64,000 nt of DNA from assembly GCF_009861525.1 (NCBI RefSeq), contig NZ_WVHL01000006.1, positions 62,001 through 126,000 of the forward strand, read 5' to 3'. Positions within the stretch are counted from its first letter, which is position 1, and each line of letters begins with the position of its first letter. Positions 26,052-34,246 of this stretch are shown one piece after another. Made by a program: the position numbers and the translations under genes. The DNA comes from Pseudomonas sp. LD120 (lineage in GTDB: Bacteria > Pseudomonadota > Gammaproteobacteria > Pseudomonadales > Pseudomonadaceae). Under the pieces are notes generated by a model. It ran no database searches, had not been told where the DNA came from, and saw only the letters and a program-made list of their open reading frames with translations.

Positions 26052-26954
26052 TCAAAGGCGGCTGGACAGATCGTCCAGGGCCGCGGGCAAATCAGTGAAC
26101 TGGAAAGTGAAACCTGCCTCCAGCAAACGCGCGGGAACGGCACGCTGGCCCCCCAGTAATAACAACGACAACTCTCCCAACGCCAAACGCAAGAAAAACG
26201 CCGGCAGCGGAATCAGCGCTGGCCGGTGCAGTACCCGCCCCAGGCTCCTGGCGAACTCGCGGTTGCGCAGCGGATTCGGCGCGCAGGCATTATAGGGACC
26301 CCGCGCCTCATCCTGATGCACAAGAAAATCAATCAAGGCGATTTGGTCGTTGATGTGAATCCATGGCATCCACTGCCGACCATTACCAATAGGCCCACCC
26401 AGCCCCAGCTTGAAGGGCAGCAACAGACGCGACAAAAAACCGCCGTCGGCGGACAGCACCAAGCCCGTGCGTACCAGTACCACCCGTATGCCCAGGGCTT
26501 CGGCACGCAGGGCGGTTTCTTCCCAGGCAATACACAGCTGGCTGGCGAAATCCTCGCTGACCGGAGGCGACTCCTCAGTCAACTCTCGCTCACCGCCGTC
26601 GCCGTACCAGCCCACCGCCGACCCTGAAACCAGCACTCGCGGCTTGTGCTCAAGCGTTTCAAGCCAGGCCAGCAGGGTTTCGCTGAGGGTAATCCGACTG
26701 CTCCACAAAAGCGCCTTGCGCTTGTGAGTCCAAGGCCGATCGGCAATCGGCGCACCCGCCAGATTGATCACCGCATCCACCGGTGTCTGGTCCAACTCTT
26801 GCAGCGTCTTGATCGCCCGTACCTGCGGACCACAAAGGGCTGCGACTTGATCAGGGCGACGAGTCCATACACTCAACTGGTGACCCTGGCCCTGCCAATA
26901 CCGGCACAGCGCACGCCCGATCAAACCAGTACCGCCGGTCAGCAATATATGCAT
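26052..26954 (-). CDS. TIGR01777 family NAD-dependent epimerase/SDR (YfcH-like)
   Basis: 300 aa. N-terminal extended-SDR motif 'LLTGGTGLIGRALCRYW' (residues 4-20), 'DAVINLAGAPIADRPWT' near 60 and 'RVLVSGSAVGWYGDGGERELTEESPP' near 108 are the TIGR01777 pattern; the C-terminal DUF1731 part is also present ('GRVLHRPALIPLPAFFLRLALGE'). Substrate unknown. GAGG precedes ATG 26954. It heads a two-gene unit with hemH and is divergent from the light-associated flavin gene at 27149. Confidence 0.9.
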   Translation of the reverse strand: MHILLTGGTGLIGRALCRYWQGQGHQLSVWTRRPDQVAALCGPQVRAIKTLQELDQTPVDAVINLAGAPIADRPWTHKRKALLWSSRITLSETLLAWLETLEHKPRVLVSGSAVGWYGDGGERELTEESPPVSEDFASQLCIAWEETALRAEALGIRVVLVRTGLVLSADGGFLSRLLLPFKLGLGGPIGNGRQWMPWIHINDQIALIDFLVHQDEARGPYNACAPNPLRNREFARSLGRVLHRPALIPLPAFFLRLALGELSLLLLGGQRAVPARLLEAGFTFQFTDLPAALDDLSSRL

Positions 26955-27077
26955 GACATCTTCCTCGCGTGGCGTTTTACCCGAATCACTAGTCTATTTT
27001 TAAAAGCAGGGATCTTTTCAATCGGACAGGCTGAGTTTCAACCATAGACAACCAGCACGACCGAGCACGCCGAAAGC

Positions 27078-27128
27078 TATACCAAAAAACAATATTGTAC
27101 AGGTTTTGGCGGCGGCGTAATCTGTACA
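27078..27128 (+). promoter_or_regulatory. Candidate LitR/MerR operators with promoter
   Basis: TATACC (27078-27083), 12 nt, then TGTACA (27096-27101), with a further TGTACA at 27123-27128. The same TATACA-N12-TGTACA pair occurs upstream of the photolyase operon (28374-28397). A weak -35 (TTGTAC, 27095) and -10 (TAATCT) with 17-nt spacing lie between the sites, so binding would block polymerase. The link to the MerR-type gene at 29423 is inference. Confidence 0.55.
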
Positions 27129-27148
27129 GAAAGGTAAACGAGGCCCCT

Positions 27149-28135
27149 ATGACAGTACCCATCGCAATCATTGGTACCGGCATCGCCGGACTCTCCGCCG
27201 CCCAGGCGCTTCGAGATGCCGGGCACACCGTTCAACTGTTCGATAAAAGCCGCGGCAGCGGCGGACGTATGTCGAGCAAACGCAGCGATGCCGGCAGCCT
27301 GGACTTGGGAGCCCAGTACTTTACCGCTCGCGACCGTCGTTTCGTCACCGAAGTCCAGCGTTGGCAAGCCAAGGGCTGGGTCGCCGAATGGACGCCACAG
27401 CTCTATAACTCTCAGGGCGGACAGCTCAGTTCCTCTCCGGATGAACAGACCCGCTGGGTCGGCACTCCGCGCATGAGCGCCATCACCCGCGCTTTGATCG
27501 GTGACCTGCAAGTGCACTTTGCCTGCCGCATCACCGAAGTCTTCCGCGGCGAACAACACTGGCACCTGCAGGATGCCGAGGGCGCCAATCATGGTCCCTT
27601 CAGCCATGTGGTGATCGCCACGCCGGCACCGCAAGCGACTGCGCTGCTGGCCGCAGCACCGAAGCTGGCCGGGGTTGCTGCCGGAGTGAAAATGGACCCG
27701 ACCTGGGCCGTCGCCCTGGCTTTCGATACCCCCCTGGAAACCCCGATGGAAGGCTGTTTCGTGCAGGACAGCCCACTGGACTGGCTGGCCCGCAACCGCA
27801 GCAAACCGGGACGCGACAGCCACCTCGACACCTGGGTGCTGCACGCTTCCAGTGCCTGGAGCCGCCAACACATCGACCTGTCCAAAGAGGCCGTGATCGA
27901 ACACTTGCACGGCGCCTTCGCCGAGTTGCTGCATAGCGTCATGCCCGCGCCCACCTTTAGCCTGGCTCATCGCTGGCTCTATGCCCGCCCGGCCACCAGC
28001 CATGAATGGGGCGCTTTGGCCGATGTCGATCTGGGCCTGTATGTGTGCGGCGACTGGTGCCTGTCCGGACGCGTTGAAGGGGCTTGGCTCAGTGGCCAGG
28101 AAGCGGCGCGCCGGCTACACGAGAGCCTGCAGTGA
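27149..28135 (+). CDS. NAD(P)/FAD-dependent oxidoreductase (renalase/amine-oxidase-like)
   Basis: 328 aa from ATG 27149 (MTVPIAIIGTG). FAD Rossmann motif 'IAIIGTGIAGLSAAQALRDAG' followed by the conserved 'FDKSRGSGGRMSSKR' and 'DLGAQYFTARDRRF', and a C-terminal 'GLYVCGDWCLSGRVEGAWLSGQEAA' that closes the FAD site. This is the small amine-oxidase-like group that includes renalase. The reaction is unknown. The stop overlaps the GTG of the Trp-rich gene. TGTACA sites upstream link it to the photolyase operon, and homologues often lie beside phrB in Pseudomonas. Confidence 0.88.
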   Translation: MTVPIAIIGTGIAGLSAAQALRDAGHTVQLFDKSRGSGGRMSSKRSDAGSLDLGAQYFTARDRRFVTEVQRWQAKGWVAEWTPQLYNSQGGQLSSSPDEQTRWVGTPRMSAITRALIGDLQVHFACRITEVFRGEQHWHLQDAEGANHGPFSHVVIATPAPQATALLAAAPKLAGVAAGVKMDPTWAVALAFDTPLETPMEGCFVQDSPLDWLARNRSKPGRDSHLDTWVLHASSAWSRQHIDLSKEAVIEHLHGAFAELLHSVMPAPTFSLAHRWLYARPATSHEWGALADVDLGLYVCGDWCLSGRVEGAWLSGQEAARRLHESLQ

Positions 28136-28347
28136 ATCGCCTCAACCCACGCAAACTGCTGCTGTCGAAATGGACGGCGACGCACCCGCAAAATCGCGAG
28201 AAACACTTCCTGGTCACCGAGTTGTTCTGCGATGAGGAAGGCACCGTGTTGGACATCGAGTTACAGGCAGTCCTCACCCGTCGCTGCCAGCGCCTGAGCT
28301 GGCAGACTTTGCAAAACGACAGTGACTGGCGCATGGGCTGGCAGTAG
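28132..28347 (+). CDS. TIGR02450 family Trp-rich small protein
   Basis: 71 aa from GTG 28132, which overlaps the preceding TGA (GTGA). 'MNRLNPRKLLLSKWTATHPQNREKHFLVTEL' is the TIGR02450 hallmark, with Trp residues in 'LSKWTA', 'LSWQTL', 'DWRMGWQ'. Function unknown; the family is commonly found next to photolyase or flavin genes. An in-frame upstream ATG (28084) would lie deep within the oxidoreductase gene and is rejected. Confidence 0.85.
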   Translation: MNRLNPRKLLLSKWTATHPQNREKHFLVTELFCDEEGTVLDIELQAVLTRRCQRLSWQTLQNDSDWRMGWQ

Positions 28348-28373
28348 CCCGACATACCTGCCGGGGCCATACC

Positions 28374-28448
28374 TATACAAATAATTTGACTTGTACAACT
28401 TTAATTCTATGATGAAGACAAGTTGTACAACGAACATGTTTTTGTACA
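28374..28448 (+). promoter_or_regulatory. Promoter and paired TGTACA operators of the photolyase operon
   Basis: Strong sigma70 promoter: TTGACT (28386-28391), 16-nt spacer, TATGAT (28408-28413). Four hexamers surround it: TATACA 28374-28379, TGTACA 28392-28397 (12-nt gap), TGTACA 28424-28429 and TGTACA 28443-28448 (13-nt gap). One pair covers the -35 and the other the expected transcribed start, the layout of a repressor. The T(G/A)TACA-type half-site fits what I recall of class II LitR targets in P. putida; binding is not shown here. Confidence 0.65.
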
Positions 28449-28468
28449 GGTACCCCGGAGGTTAAACC

Positions 28469-29419
28469 ATGTCCACCAAACCGAAAATTGCCATCAGCGC
28501 CTGCTTAATGGGCGTCGAGGTCCGCTACAACGGTGGACACAAGGAATCGCGCCTGTGCAGTCGGGTGCTCAGCGAGCACTTCGACTTCCTGCCTCTGTGC
28601 CCGGAAGTGGCCATCGGCATGGGCACACCTCGCGAGCCAATCCGGCTGGTCGGCGAACCCGAGCAACCACGGGCCGTGGGTACAGTGGATGCGTCTGTGG
28701 ATGTGACTCAGCCTCTGGCGGAATATGGCGAGCGCATGGCGGCCCAGGTGGACGATATCTGTGGCTACATCTTCATGCAAAACTCACCGTCTTGTGGACT
28801 TGAACGGGTCAAGGTCTATCAGGCCAACGGCATGCCCCACAGGCAAGGCGGCCGGGGCATCTACGCTCAGGCATTCTGCGAGCGACACCCCAACCTGCCG
28901 GTGGAGGAAGCCGGGCGATTGAACGATCCCGTGCTACGGGAAAACTTCCTGACCCGTGTCTACGTCTATCGCGATTGGCAGGCGTTGCTCAAACAAGGCC
29001 TGACTCGCCGCGCTCTGACCGACTTCCACTCGCGCTGCAAGTACCTGCTGATGGCCCATCACCCTGTGCAGTACAAAACACTGGGCAACCTGCTGGGCAG
29101 CATGGGCAAAGGCGACCCCGCACAAATCGGCCCACGCTACTTCAGTGAGCTGATGGCGGCGCTGAGCAAATGCGCCACCCGTGGCACCCACAGCAATGTG
29201 CTGCAGCACCTGAGCGGCTACCTCAAACAAGCCATCAGCGCCGCAGACAAACAGGAAGTGCAGCAGGTCATTGGCCAGTACCGCCACGGTATCGTGCCGC
29301 TGGTCGTGCCATTGACGCTGCTCAAGCATCACTTCCGCCAGCACCCAGATCCTTACATTGCTCAGCAGTTGTACCTGCAGCCGCACCCGGAAAATCTCAG
29401 CCTGCGCAATGCGATCTAA
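28469..29419 (+). CDS. DUF523 and DUF1722 (YbgA-like) protein
   Basis: 316 aa with GGAGG 6 nt before ATG 28469. N-terminal DUF523 (about 1-150): 'KIAISACLMGVEVRYNGGHK', 'LCPEVAIGMGTPREPIRLV' and 'FMQNSPSCGLERVKVY' with conserved Cys residues that could bind a metal or Fe-S. C-terminal DUF1722 (about 190-305): 'DFHSRCKYLLMAHHPVQYKTLG'. In E. coli the DUF1722 gene ybgA precedes phr; the same linkage recurs here. First gene of the operon. Function unknown; a role in photoproduct repair or tRNA/nucleotide modification has been guessed from context only. Confidence 0.88.
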   Translation: MSTKPKIAISACLMGVEVRYNGGHKESRLCSRVLSEHFDFLPLCPEVAIGMGTPREPIRLVGEPEQPRAVGTVDASVDVTQPLAEYGERMAAQVDDICGYIFMQNSPSCGLERVKVYQANGMPHRQGGRGIYAQAFCERHPNLPVEEAGRLNDPVLRENFLTRVYVYRDWQALLKQGLTRRALTDFHSRCKYLLMAHHPVQYKTLGNLLGSMGKGDPAQIGPRYFSELMAALSKCATRGTHSNVLQHLSGYLKQAISAADKQEVQQVIGQYRHGIVPLVVPLTLLKHHFRQHPDPYIAQQLYLQPHPENLSLRNAI

Positions 29420-29422
29420 GCC

Positions 29423-30358
29423 ATGACACAGCCCACCCAAGCGGCCGATGACAACAGTGCCCAGTACCAGCGGGCGCTGGCTGAAGGCTGGCTGCCCATT
29501 CGTGAAGTGGCGCGCCAAACCGGAGTCAACGCTGTGACCCTGCGGGCCTGGGAGCGCCGTTACGGGCTAATCGTGCCCCTGCGCACCCCCAAGGGACACC
29601 GACTGTTTTCCCAGGAGCAGGTGCAAGAGATCCTGACCATTCTCACTTGGCTCAATCGCGGCGTTGCCGTGAGCCAGGTCAAACACCTGCTGGGCAGCGC
29701 GCCCCCCTTGAGCAAACCCGCCGAGAATGACTGGCAGCGCCTGCGTCAGACCCTGCGTAGCGCTATCACTCAACTGGCCGAGCGCAAGGTCGATGACACC
29801 TTCAACCAGGCCATGGCGCTGTACCCGCCACGCACGCTTTGCGAACAACTGCTGATGCCCCTGCTGGCGGAACTGGAACTGCAATGGCAGGGCCAGTTCG
29901 GCAGCCAGATGGAACAGGTGTTTTTCTACTCCTGGCTGCGCAGCAAACTCGGTGCGCGGATCTACCACAACAATCGTCAACTGCCCGGTGCCCCGCTGCT
30001 GCTGGTCAATCATTCGGATCTGCCCCTGGAGCCCCAGCTGTGGCTGACCGCCTGGTTGGCCAGCAGTGCCGATTGTCCGGTGGAAGTATTCGACTGGCCG
30101 CTACCCGGCGCCGAACTGGCCCTGGCCATCGAGCGCCTGCAGGCCCGCGGCCTGTTGCTGTACTCCAGCAAAGCCCTGAATCCCGAGCACCTGCCCAAGC
30201 TGCTCAGCGGCATTGACTGCAAAAAATTCATCGCCGGACCCGCGGTGTGCATCCACCCCGCTCAGTGGTCCGTATGTATCACACGCATCGCTGATCTGTA
30301 CCTGGCCCAGGACCCGCTCGCGGCCCACCAGGCACTGTTTCAGCGAGGCATTATCTAA
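29423..30358 (+). CDS. MerR-family regulator, class II LitR-like
   Basis: 311 aa. N-terminal MerR winged helix 'WLPIREVARQTGVNAVTLRAWERRYGLIVPLRTPKGHRLFSQEQV' (about 22-68), then a helical domain with 'LCEQLLMPLLAELELQWQGQFG' like the B12-dependent LitR/CarH proteins. The Rossmann-like C-terminal domain lacks a recognisable DxHxxG cobalamin motif; the matching region reads 'LLVNHSDLPLEP'. That fits class II LitR, which in P. putida relies on a LOV protein rather than B12. Probably represses its own operon and the 27149 unit through TGTACA pairs. 3 nt after the upstream gene. Confidence 0.85.
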   Translation: MTQPTQAADDNSAQYQRALAEGWLPIREVARQTGVNAVTLRAWERRYGLIVPLRTPKGHRLFSQEQVQEILTILTWLNRGVAVSQVKHLLGSAPPLSKPAENDWQRLRQTLRSAITQLAERKVDDTFNQAMALYPPRTLCEQLLMPLLAELELQWQGQFGSQMEQVFFYSWLRSKLGARIYHNNRQLPGAPLLLVNHSDLPLEPQLWLTAWLASSADCPVEVFDWPLPGAELALAIERLQARGLLLYSSKALNPEHLPKLLSGIDCKKFIAGPAVCIHPAQWSVCITRIADLYLAQDPLAAHQALFQRGII

Positions 30359-30371
30359 TCCGGGAATCAGC

Positions 30372-31817
30372 ATGCAATTGATCTGGCTGCGCAGCGACCT
30401 GCGCCTACACGACAACACCGCACTGAGCGCCGCAGTGCAACGCGGCCCGACCGTGGCGGTGTACCTGCTGAGCCCGGAGCAGTGGCTGGCCCATGATGAT
30501 GCACCGTGCAAAGTCGACTTCTGGCTGCGCAATCTGCACGCCCTGAGCCGCGCGCTGGGGCAACTGAACATTGCGCTGCTGATCCGCAGCGCCAGCACCT
30601 GGGATCAAGCGCCACAAGTACTGCTGGAACTGTGCCGGCAATTGTCAGTGCGAATGCTGCATTTCAATGAGGAATACGGCGTCCACGAGAGCCGGCGCGA
30701 TGCCGCCGTGACCCGAGTGCTGGAGGACGCTGATATCAGCGTTCAGAGCCACCTTGACCAGTTGCTGTTCCAGCCGGGCAGCGTGCTGACCAAGAGCGGC
30801 AGCTACTTCCAGGTCTTCAGCCAGTTCCGCAAGGTCTGCTACAGCCGCCTGCACAGTGCATTGCCAGCGCTGGTGAGCACGCCCAAGGCGCAGACCGCCA
30901 TGCCGATCAGCACCGACCCCGTACCCCGTCACATCGACGGTTTTCCGGTGCCCTCCCAGACCCTGCGCGACCTCTGGCCCGCCGGTGAAGACGAAGCCCT
31001 GAGACGCCTCGAACAGTTCACCGATGAGCACATCAACGACTACCAGAGCCAACGTGACTTTCCGGCCAAGCCAGGCACCAGCCAGCTTTCGCCCTACCTC
31101 GCCGCCGGGGTGATCTCGCCCCGGCAGTGCCTGCACGCCGCGCTGCGTTGCAATCAGGGGGAATTCGAAAGCGGCAATCCCGGGGCGGTGACCTGGATCA
31201 ACGAGCTGCTGTGGCGCGAATTCTACAAACACATCCTCGTCGGCTACCCACGGGTGTCGCGACACCGGGCCTTCCGCCCGGAAACCGAAGCCGTAGCCTG
31301 GCGCGACGCCCCCGACGAACTGGCGGCCTGGCAAGAAGCGCGCACCGGTTTGCCGATCATCGACGCGGCCATGCGCCAGTTGCTCGAAACCGGCTGGATG
31401 CACAATCGTCTGCGGATGGTGGTGGCCATGTTCCTGACCAAAAACCTGTTGATTGACTGGCGCGAGGGCGAGCGTTTCTTCATGCGTCACCTGATCGATG
31501 GCGATCTGGCAGCGAACAACGGCGGCTGGCAGTGGAGCGCATCCACCGGCACCGACGCGGCGCCCTACTTCCGCATTTTCAACCCGCTCAGCCAGTCCGA
31601 ACGCTTCGACGCCGAAGGGCGCTTCATCAAGCACTGGCTGCCGCAACTGGCGGGGCTGAACAAAAAACAAGTGCACAACCCGGCAGCCATGGGTGGGCTG
31701 TTCGGTGTCGCCGACTACCCGGCGCCCATCGTCAACCTGTCTATGTCCCGCGATCGTGCCCTGGCGGCGTTCAAGGCGCTGCCTTCGCGGGCAGAAGGAG
31801 GCGGCTCAGATGAGTGA
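30372..31817 (+). CDS. phrB: Deoxyribodipyrimidine photo-lyase
   Basis: 481 aa from ATG 30372 (MQLIWLRSDLRLHDNTAL). N-terminal antenna domain with 'LHFNEEYGVHESRRD', C-terminal FAD domain with 'GTSQLSPYLAAGVISPRQC', 'ELLWREFYKHIL', 'TGLPIIDAAMRQLLETGWMHNRLRMVVAMFLTKNLLIDW' and 'NNGGWQWSASTGTDAAPYFRIFNP', the class I CPD photolyase signatures. Uses blue light to split cyclobutane pyrimidine dimers. 13 nt after the LitR-like gene and 8-nt overlap with the NTF2-like gene, so clearly in the operon. Confidence 0.97.
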   Translation: MQLIWLRSDLRLHDNTALSAAVQRGPTVAVYLLSPEQWLAHDDAPCKVDFWLRNLHALSRALGQLNIALLIRSASTWDQAPQVLLELCRQLSVRMLHFNEEYGVHESRRDAAVTRVLEDADISVQSHLDQLLFQPGSVLTKSGSYFQVFSQFRKVCYSRLHSALPALVSTPKAQTAMPISTDPVPRHIDGFPVPSQTLRDLWPAGEDEALRRLEQFTDEHINDYQSQRDFPAKPGTSQLSPYLAAGVISPRQCLHAALRCNQGEFESGNPGAVTWINELLWREFYKHILVGYPRVSRHRAFRPETEAVAWRDAPDELAAWQEARTGLPIIDAAMRQLLETGWMHNRLRMVVAMFLTKNLLIDWREGERFFMRHLIDGDLAANNGGWQWSASTGTDAAPYFRIFNPLSQSERFDAEGRFIKHWLPQLAGLNKKQVHNPAAMGGLFGVADYPAPIVNLSMSRDRALAAFKALPSRAEGGGSDE

Positions 31818-32235
31818 CTACCTCGAACAATTCGCCCGCGATTTCGCCACTCTCGACAAGCACAGCCTGCACCGCTTGGACCGTCTCTACAGCGACGACA
31901 TCCAGTTCACCGACCCGCTGCATGAAGTCCGCGGGCTGCCACGCTTGCAGGAGTATTTTGCCGAGCTGTACGCCAACGTCAGCGAGCTGCGTTTTGACTT
32001 CCACGGCGCCGACTGCAGCGTCGAGGGCCAGGGCTATTTGCGCTGGACCATGAGCTATCGCCACCCCCGTCTCAAGGGCGGCCAGATGATCCGCGTGCCC
32101 GGCTGCTCGCACCTGCACTGGCGCGAGGGCAAGGTTTACCGCCACCGCGACTACTTCGACGCTGGGGCCTTGCTCTACGAACACGTACCGGTCCTTGGAT
32201 CCGTGATCGCCTGGCTAAAAAGGAGACTCGGATGA
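31810..32235 (+). CDS. NTF2-like/SnoaL-type protein
   Basis: 141 aa from ATG 31810, overlapping the phrB stop. 'DKHSLHRLDRLYSDDIQFTDPLHEVRGLPRLQEYFAELYANV' is the cone-shaped NTF2-like fold pattern, followed by beta strands 'MIRVPGCSHLHWREGKVYRHRDYFD'. Members act as small-ligand binding proteins or isomerases. In P. putida a homologue starts the SDR-FAD-DUF1365-CFA block next to the LOV gene, so a lipid-modification role is plausible. Its stop overlaps the SDR start by 4 nt. Confidence 0.85.
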   Translation: MSDYLEQFARDFATLDKHSLHRLDRLYSDDIQFTDPLHEVRGLPRLQEYFAELYANVSELRFDFHGADCSVEGQGYLRWTMSYRHPRLKGGQMIRVPGCSHLHWREGKVYRHRDYFDAGALLYEHVPVLGSVIAWLKRRLG

Positions 32236-33002
32236 AACCTGCAATGCCACGGCGAGTCTGGCTCACCGGCGCCAGCAGCGGGATCGGTGCGGCGCTGGCC
32301 GAAGAGTTGCTCAAGGCCGGCGCCCAAGTGGCCGTCAGCGCGCGCTCCCGGGAGCCCCTGGAAGCACTGGCCCTGCGTTATCCAGGCCGTGTCCTGGTGG
32401 CGCCCGGAGACCTGACCGACGCCTTGCAAGTACGCGAAATCGGCAAGCGCATCGCTCAGGCCTGGGGCGCCCTGGACACCGCCATCCTCAACGCCGGCAC
32501 CTGTGAATACATCGACGTGGAGCAGTTCGACGCCACGCTGATCGAACGGGTATTGAACAGCAATCTGTTGTCCGCCAGCCACTGCATCGAGGCGGCGCTG
32601 CCCTTGTTGCGCGCAGGCAATCGTCCACATCTGGTGGGCGTGGCCAGTTCCGTGACCTACCTGGCGCTGCCTCGGGCCGGTGCCTACGGTGCATCCAAGG
32701 CGGCGCTGCGTTACCTGCTGCAATCCTTGCGCATCGACCTGGCCGCCGAAGGCCTCGATGTGACGGTGGTCAGCCCGGGGTTCGTCGACACCCCGCTGAC
32801 CGCACGCAACGACTTTCCCATGCCCATGAGCTGGTCCGCCGCCAGGGCCGCACAACATATCCACAAACGCCTGGCGCACCGGGACCTGGAGATCGCTTTC
32901 CCGGCCCCGTTCATCTTCGGCCTCAAGCTGCTGTCCTGGCTGCCTGGCCGCTTGCAACTGGCCATCGCCAAGCGCATGGCCCGCACGGGGAACGCATCGT
33001 GA
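32232..33002 (+). CDS. Short-chain dehydrogenase/reductase
   Basis: 256 aa. NAD(P) motif 'VWLTGASSGIGAALAEELLKAG', 'NAG' strand 'AILNAGTCEYID' and catalytic 'YGASKAALRYLLQSLRID' (Tyr-x3-Lys) near residue 155 with preceding Ser in 'VGVASSVTYLA'. Classical SDR reducing or oxidising an alcohol/ketone. ATGA overlaps on both sides tie it to NTF2-like and FAD genes; the substrate is presumably a lipid, by context. Confidence 0.9.
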   Translation: MKPAMPRRVWLTGASSGIGAALAEELLKAGAQVAVSARSREPLEALALRYPGRVLVAPGDLTDALQVREIGKRIAQAWGALDTAILNAGTCEYIDVEQFDATLIERVLNSNLLSASHCIEAALPLLRAGNRPHLVGVASSVTYLALPRAGAYGASKAALRYLLQSLRIDLAAEGLDVTVVSPGFVDTPLTARNDFPMPMSWSAARAAQHIHKRLAHRDLEIAFPAPFIFGLKLLSWLPGRLQLAIAKRMARTGNAS

Positions 33003-34246
33003 AAATCGCCATCATCGGCAGCGGCATCGCCGGCCTGACCTGCGCCTATGTCCTTAACCGCCGCCATGAGATCCAGGTCTACGAGGCCGGCAGTTGGATC
33101 GGCGGACATACCCATACCGTGGACGTCAGCCTGAACGGCGAACGCCACGCCGTGGACACCGGGTTCATTGTCTTCAACGACTGGACCTACCCCAACTTCA
33201 TCCGCCTGCTGGGGCAGATTGGGGTCAAGTTCAAGGCCACCGAAATGAGTTTTTCAGTGTGCGATCCGGCCTCGGGCCTGGAATACAACGGCAACAACCT
33301 CAACAGCCTGTTCGCCCAGCGGCGCAATCTGCTGTCGCCCGGGTTCTGGGGCATGCTGCGAGACATCTTGCGCTTCAACAAGGCCGCGCTGCTCGACTTG
33401 CAGCAACAGCGGATCGCCGCCGACACCACCCTGGGCGATTACCTGAAGAGCCAAGGCTACGGCGAACGCTTCATCCAGCACTACATCGTGCCCATGGGCT
33501 CGGCGATCTGGTCGATGTCACGGGTGCAGATGCTCGGCTTTCCCCTGCAGTTTTTTGTCCGCTTCTTCAAGAACCACGGTTTGCTTTCAGTGAACAACCG
33601 TCCGCAGTGGTGTGTGATCGAAGGCGGTTCAAGCCGCTACATCGAGCCGCTGACGGCCTCGTTCCGCCAGCACATCCGTCTCGACTGCCCGGTGCAACGG
33701 GTTGAGCGCGACGAGCACGGCGTGGTAATCCACAGCGCGACGGGCAGTGAGCGTTTCGACAAAGTGGTGTTCGCCTGTCACAGCAACCAGGCCCTGCAAT
33801 TGCTGGCCAGCCCCAGCCGCGCTGAACAGGAAATTCTCCAGGCCCTGCCCTACGCCGACAACGATGTGGTACTGCACACCGATACCCGACTGCTACCGCG
33901 CCGGCGCCTGGCCTGGGCCAGCTGGAACTACCGCCTGGACAGCACGGGTGAAAAAGCCGCCGCCGTGACCTACGACATGAACATTCTCCAGGGCCTGGAG
34001 AGCGACACGACATTCTGCGTCAGCCTCAACCAGACCGAGGCCATCGACCCGGCGCAGATCCTGGCCCGCTACACCTACGCGCATCCGCAATACAGCCTCG
34101 GCGCGGTCGCGGCGCAAGCGCGCTGGAGCGAGCTGCAAGGCGCTCAGCACAGCTTCTACTGTGGCGCCTACTGGGCCAATGGTTTCCATGAAGACGGTGT
34201 GGTCAGTGCTCTGCGTGTGGCCCAGTCCTTTGGAGAGCAGCTGTGA
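32999..34246 (+). CDS. FAD-dependent oxidoreductase (amine-oxidase/desaturase-like)
   Basis: 415 aa from GTG 32999 (GTGA overlap with the SDR stop). FAD Rossmann motif 'KIAIIGSGIAGLTCAYVLNRRHEIQVYEAGSWIGGHTHTVDV' at the N-terminus, with 'VDTGFIVFNDWTYPNFIRLL' next, and C-terminal 'GAYWANGFHEDGVVSALRVAQSFGEQL'. The family occurs beside CFA-synthase-like and DUF1365 genes in many proteobacteria; its R. sphaeroides relatives belong to the singlet-oxygen response. Likely oxidises an acyl chain; not proven. Confidence 0.88.
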   Translation: MKIAIIGSGIAGLTCAYVLNRRHEIQVYEAGSWIGGHTHTVDVSLNGERHAVDTGFIVFNDWTYPNFIRLLGQIGVKFKATEMSFSVCDPASGLEYNGNNLNSLFAQRRNLLSPGFWGMLRDILRFNKAALLDLQQQRIAADTTLGDYLKSQGYGERFIQHYIVPMGSAIWSMSRVQMLGFPLQFFVRFFKNHGLLSVNNRPQWCVIEGGSSRYIEPLTASFRQHIRLDCPVQRVERDEHGVVIHSATGSERFDKVVFACHSNQALQLLASPSRAEQEILQALPYADNDVVLHTDTRLLPRRRLAWASWNYRLDSTGEKAAAVTYDMNILQGLESDTTFCVSLNQTEAIDPAQILARYTYAHPQYSLGAVAAQARWSELQGAQHSFYCGAYWANGFHEDGVVSALRVAQSFGEQL

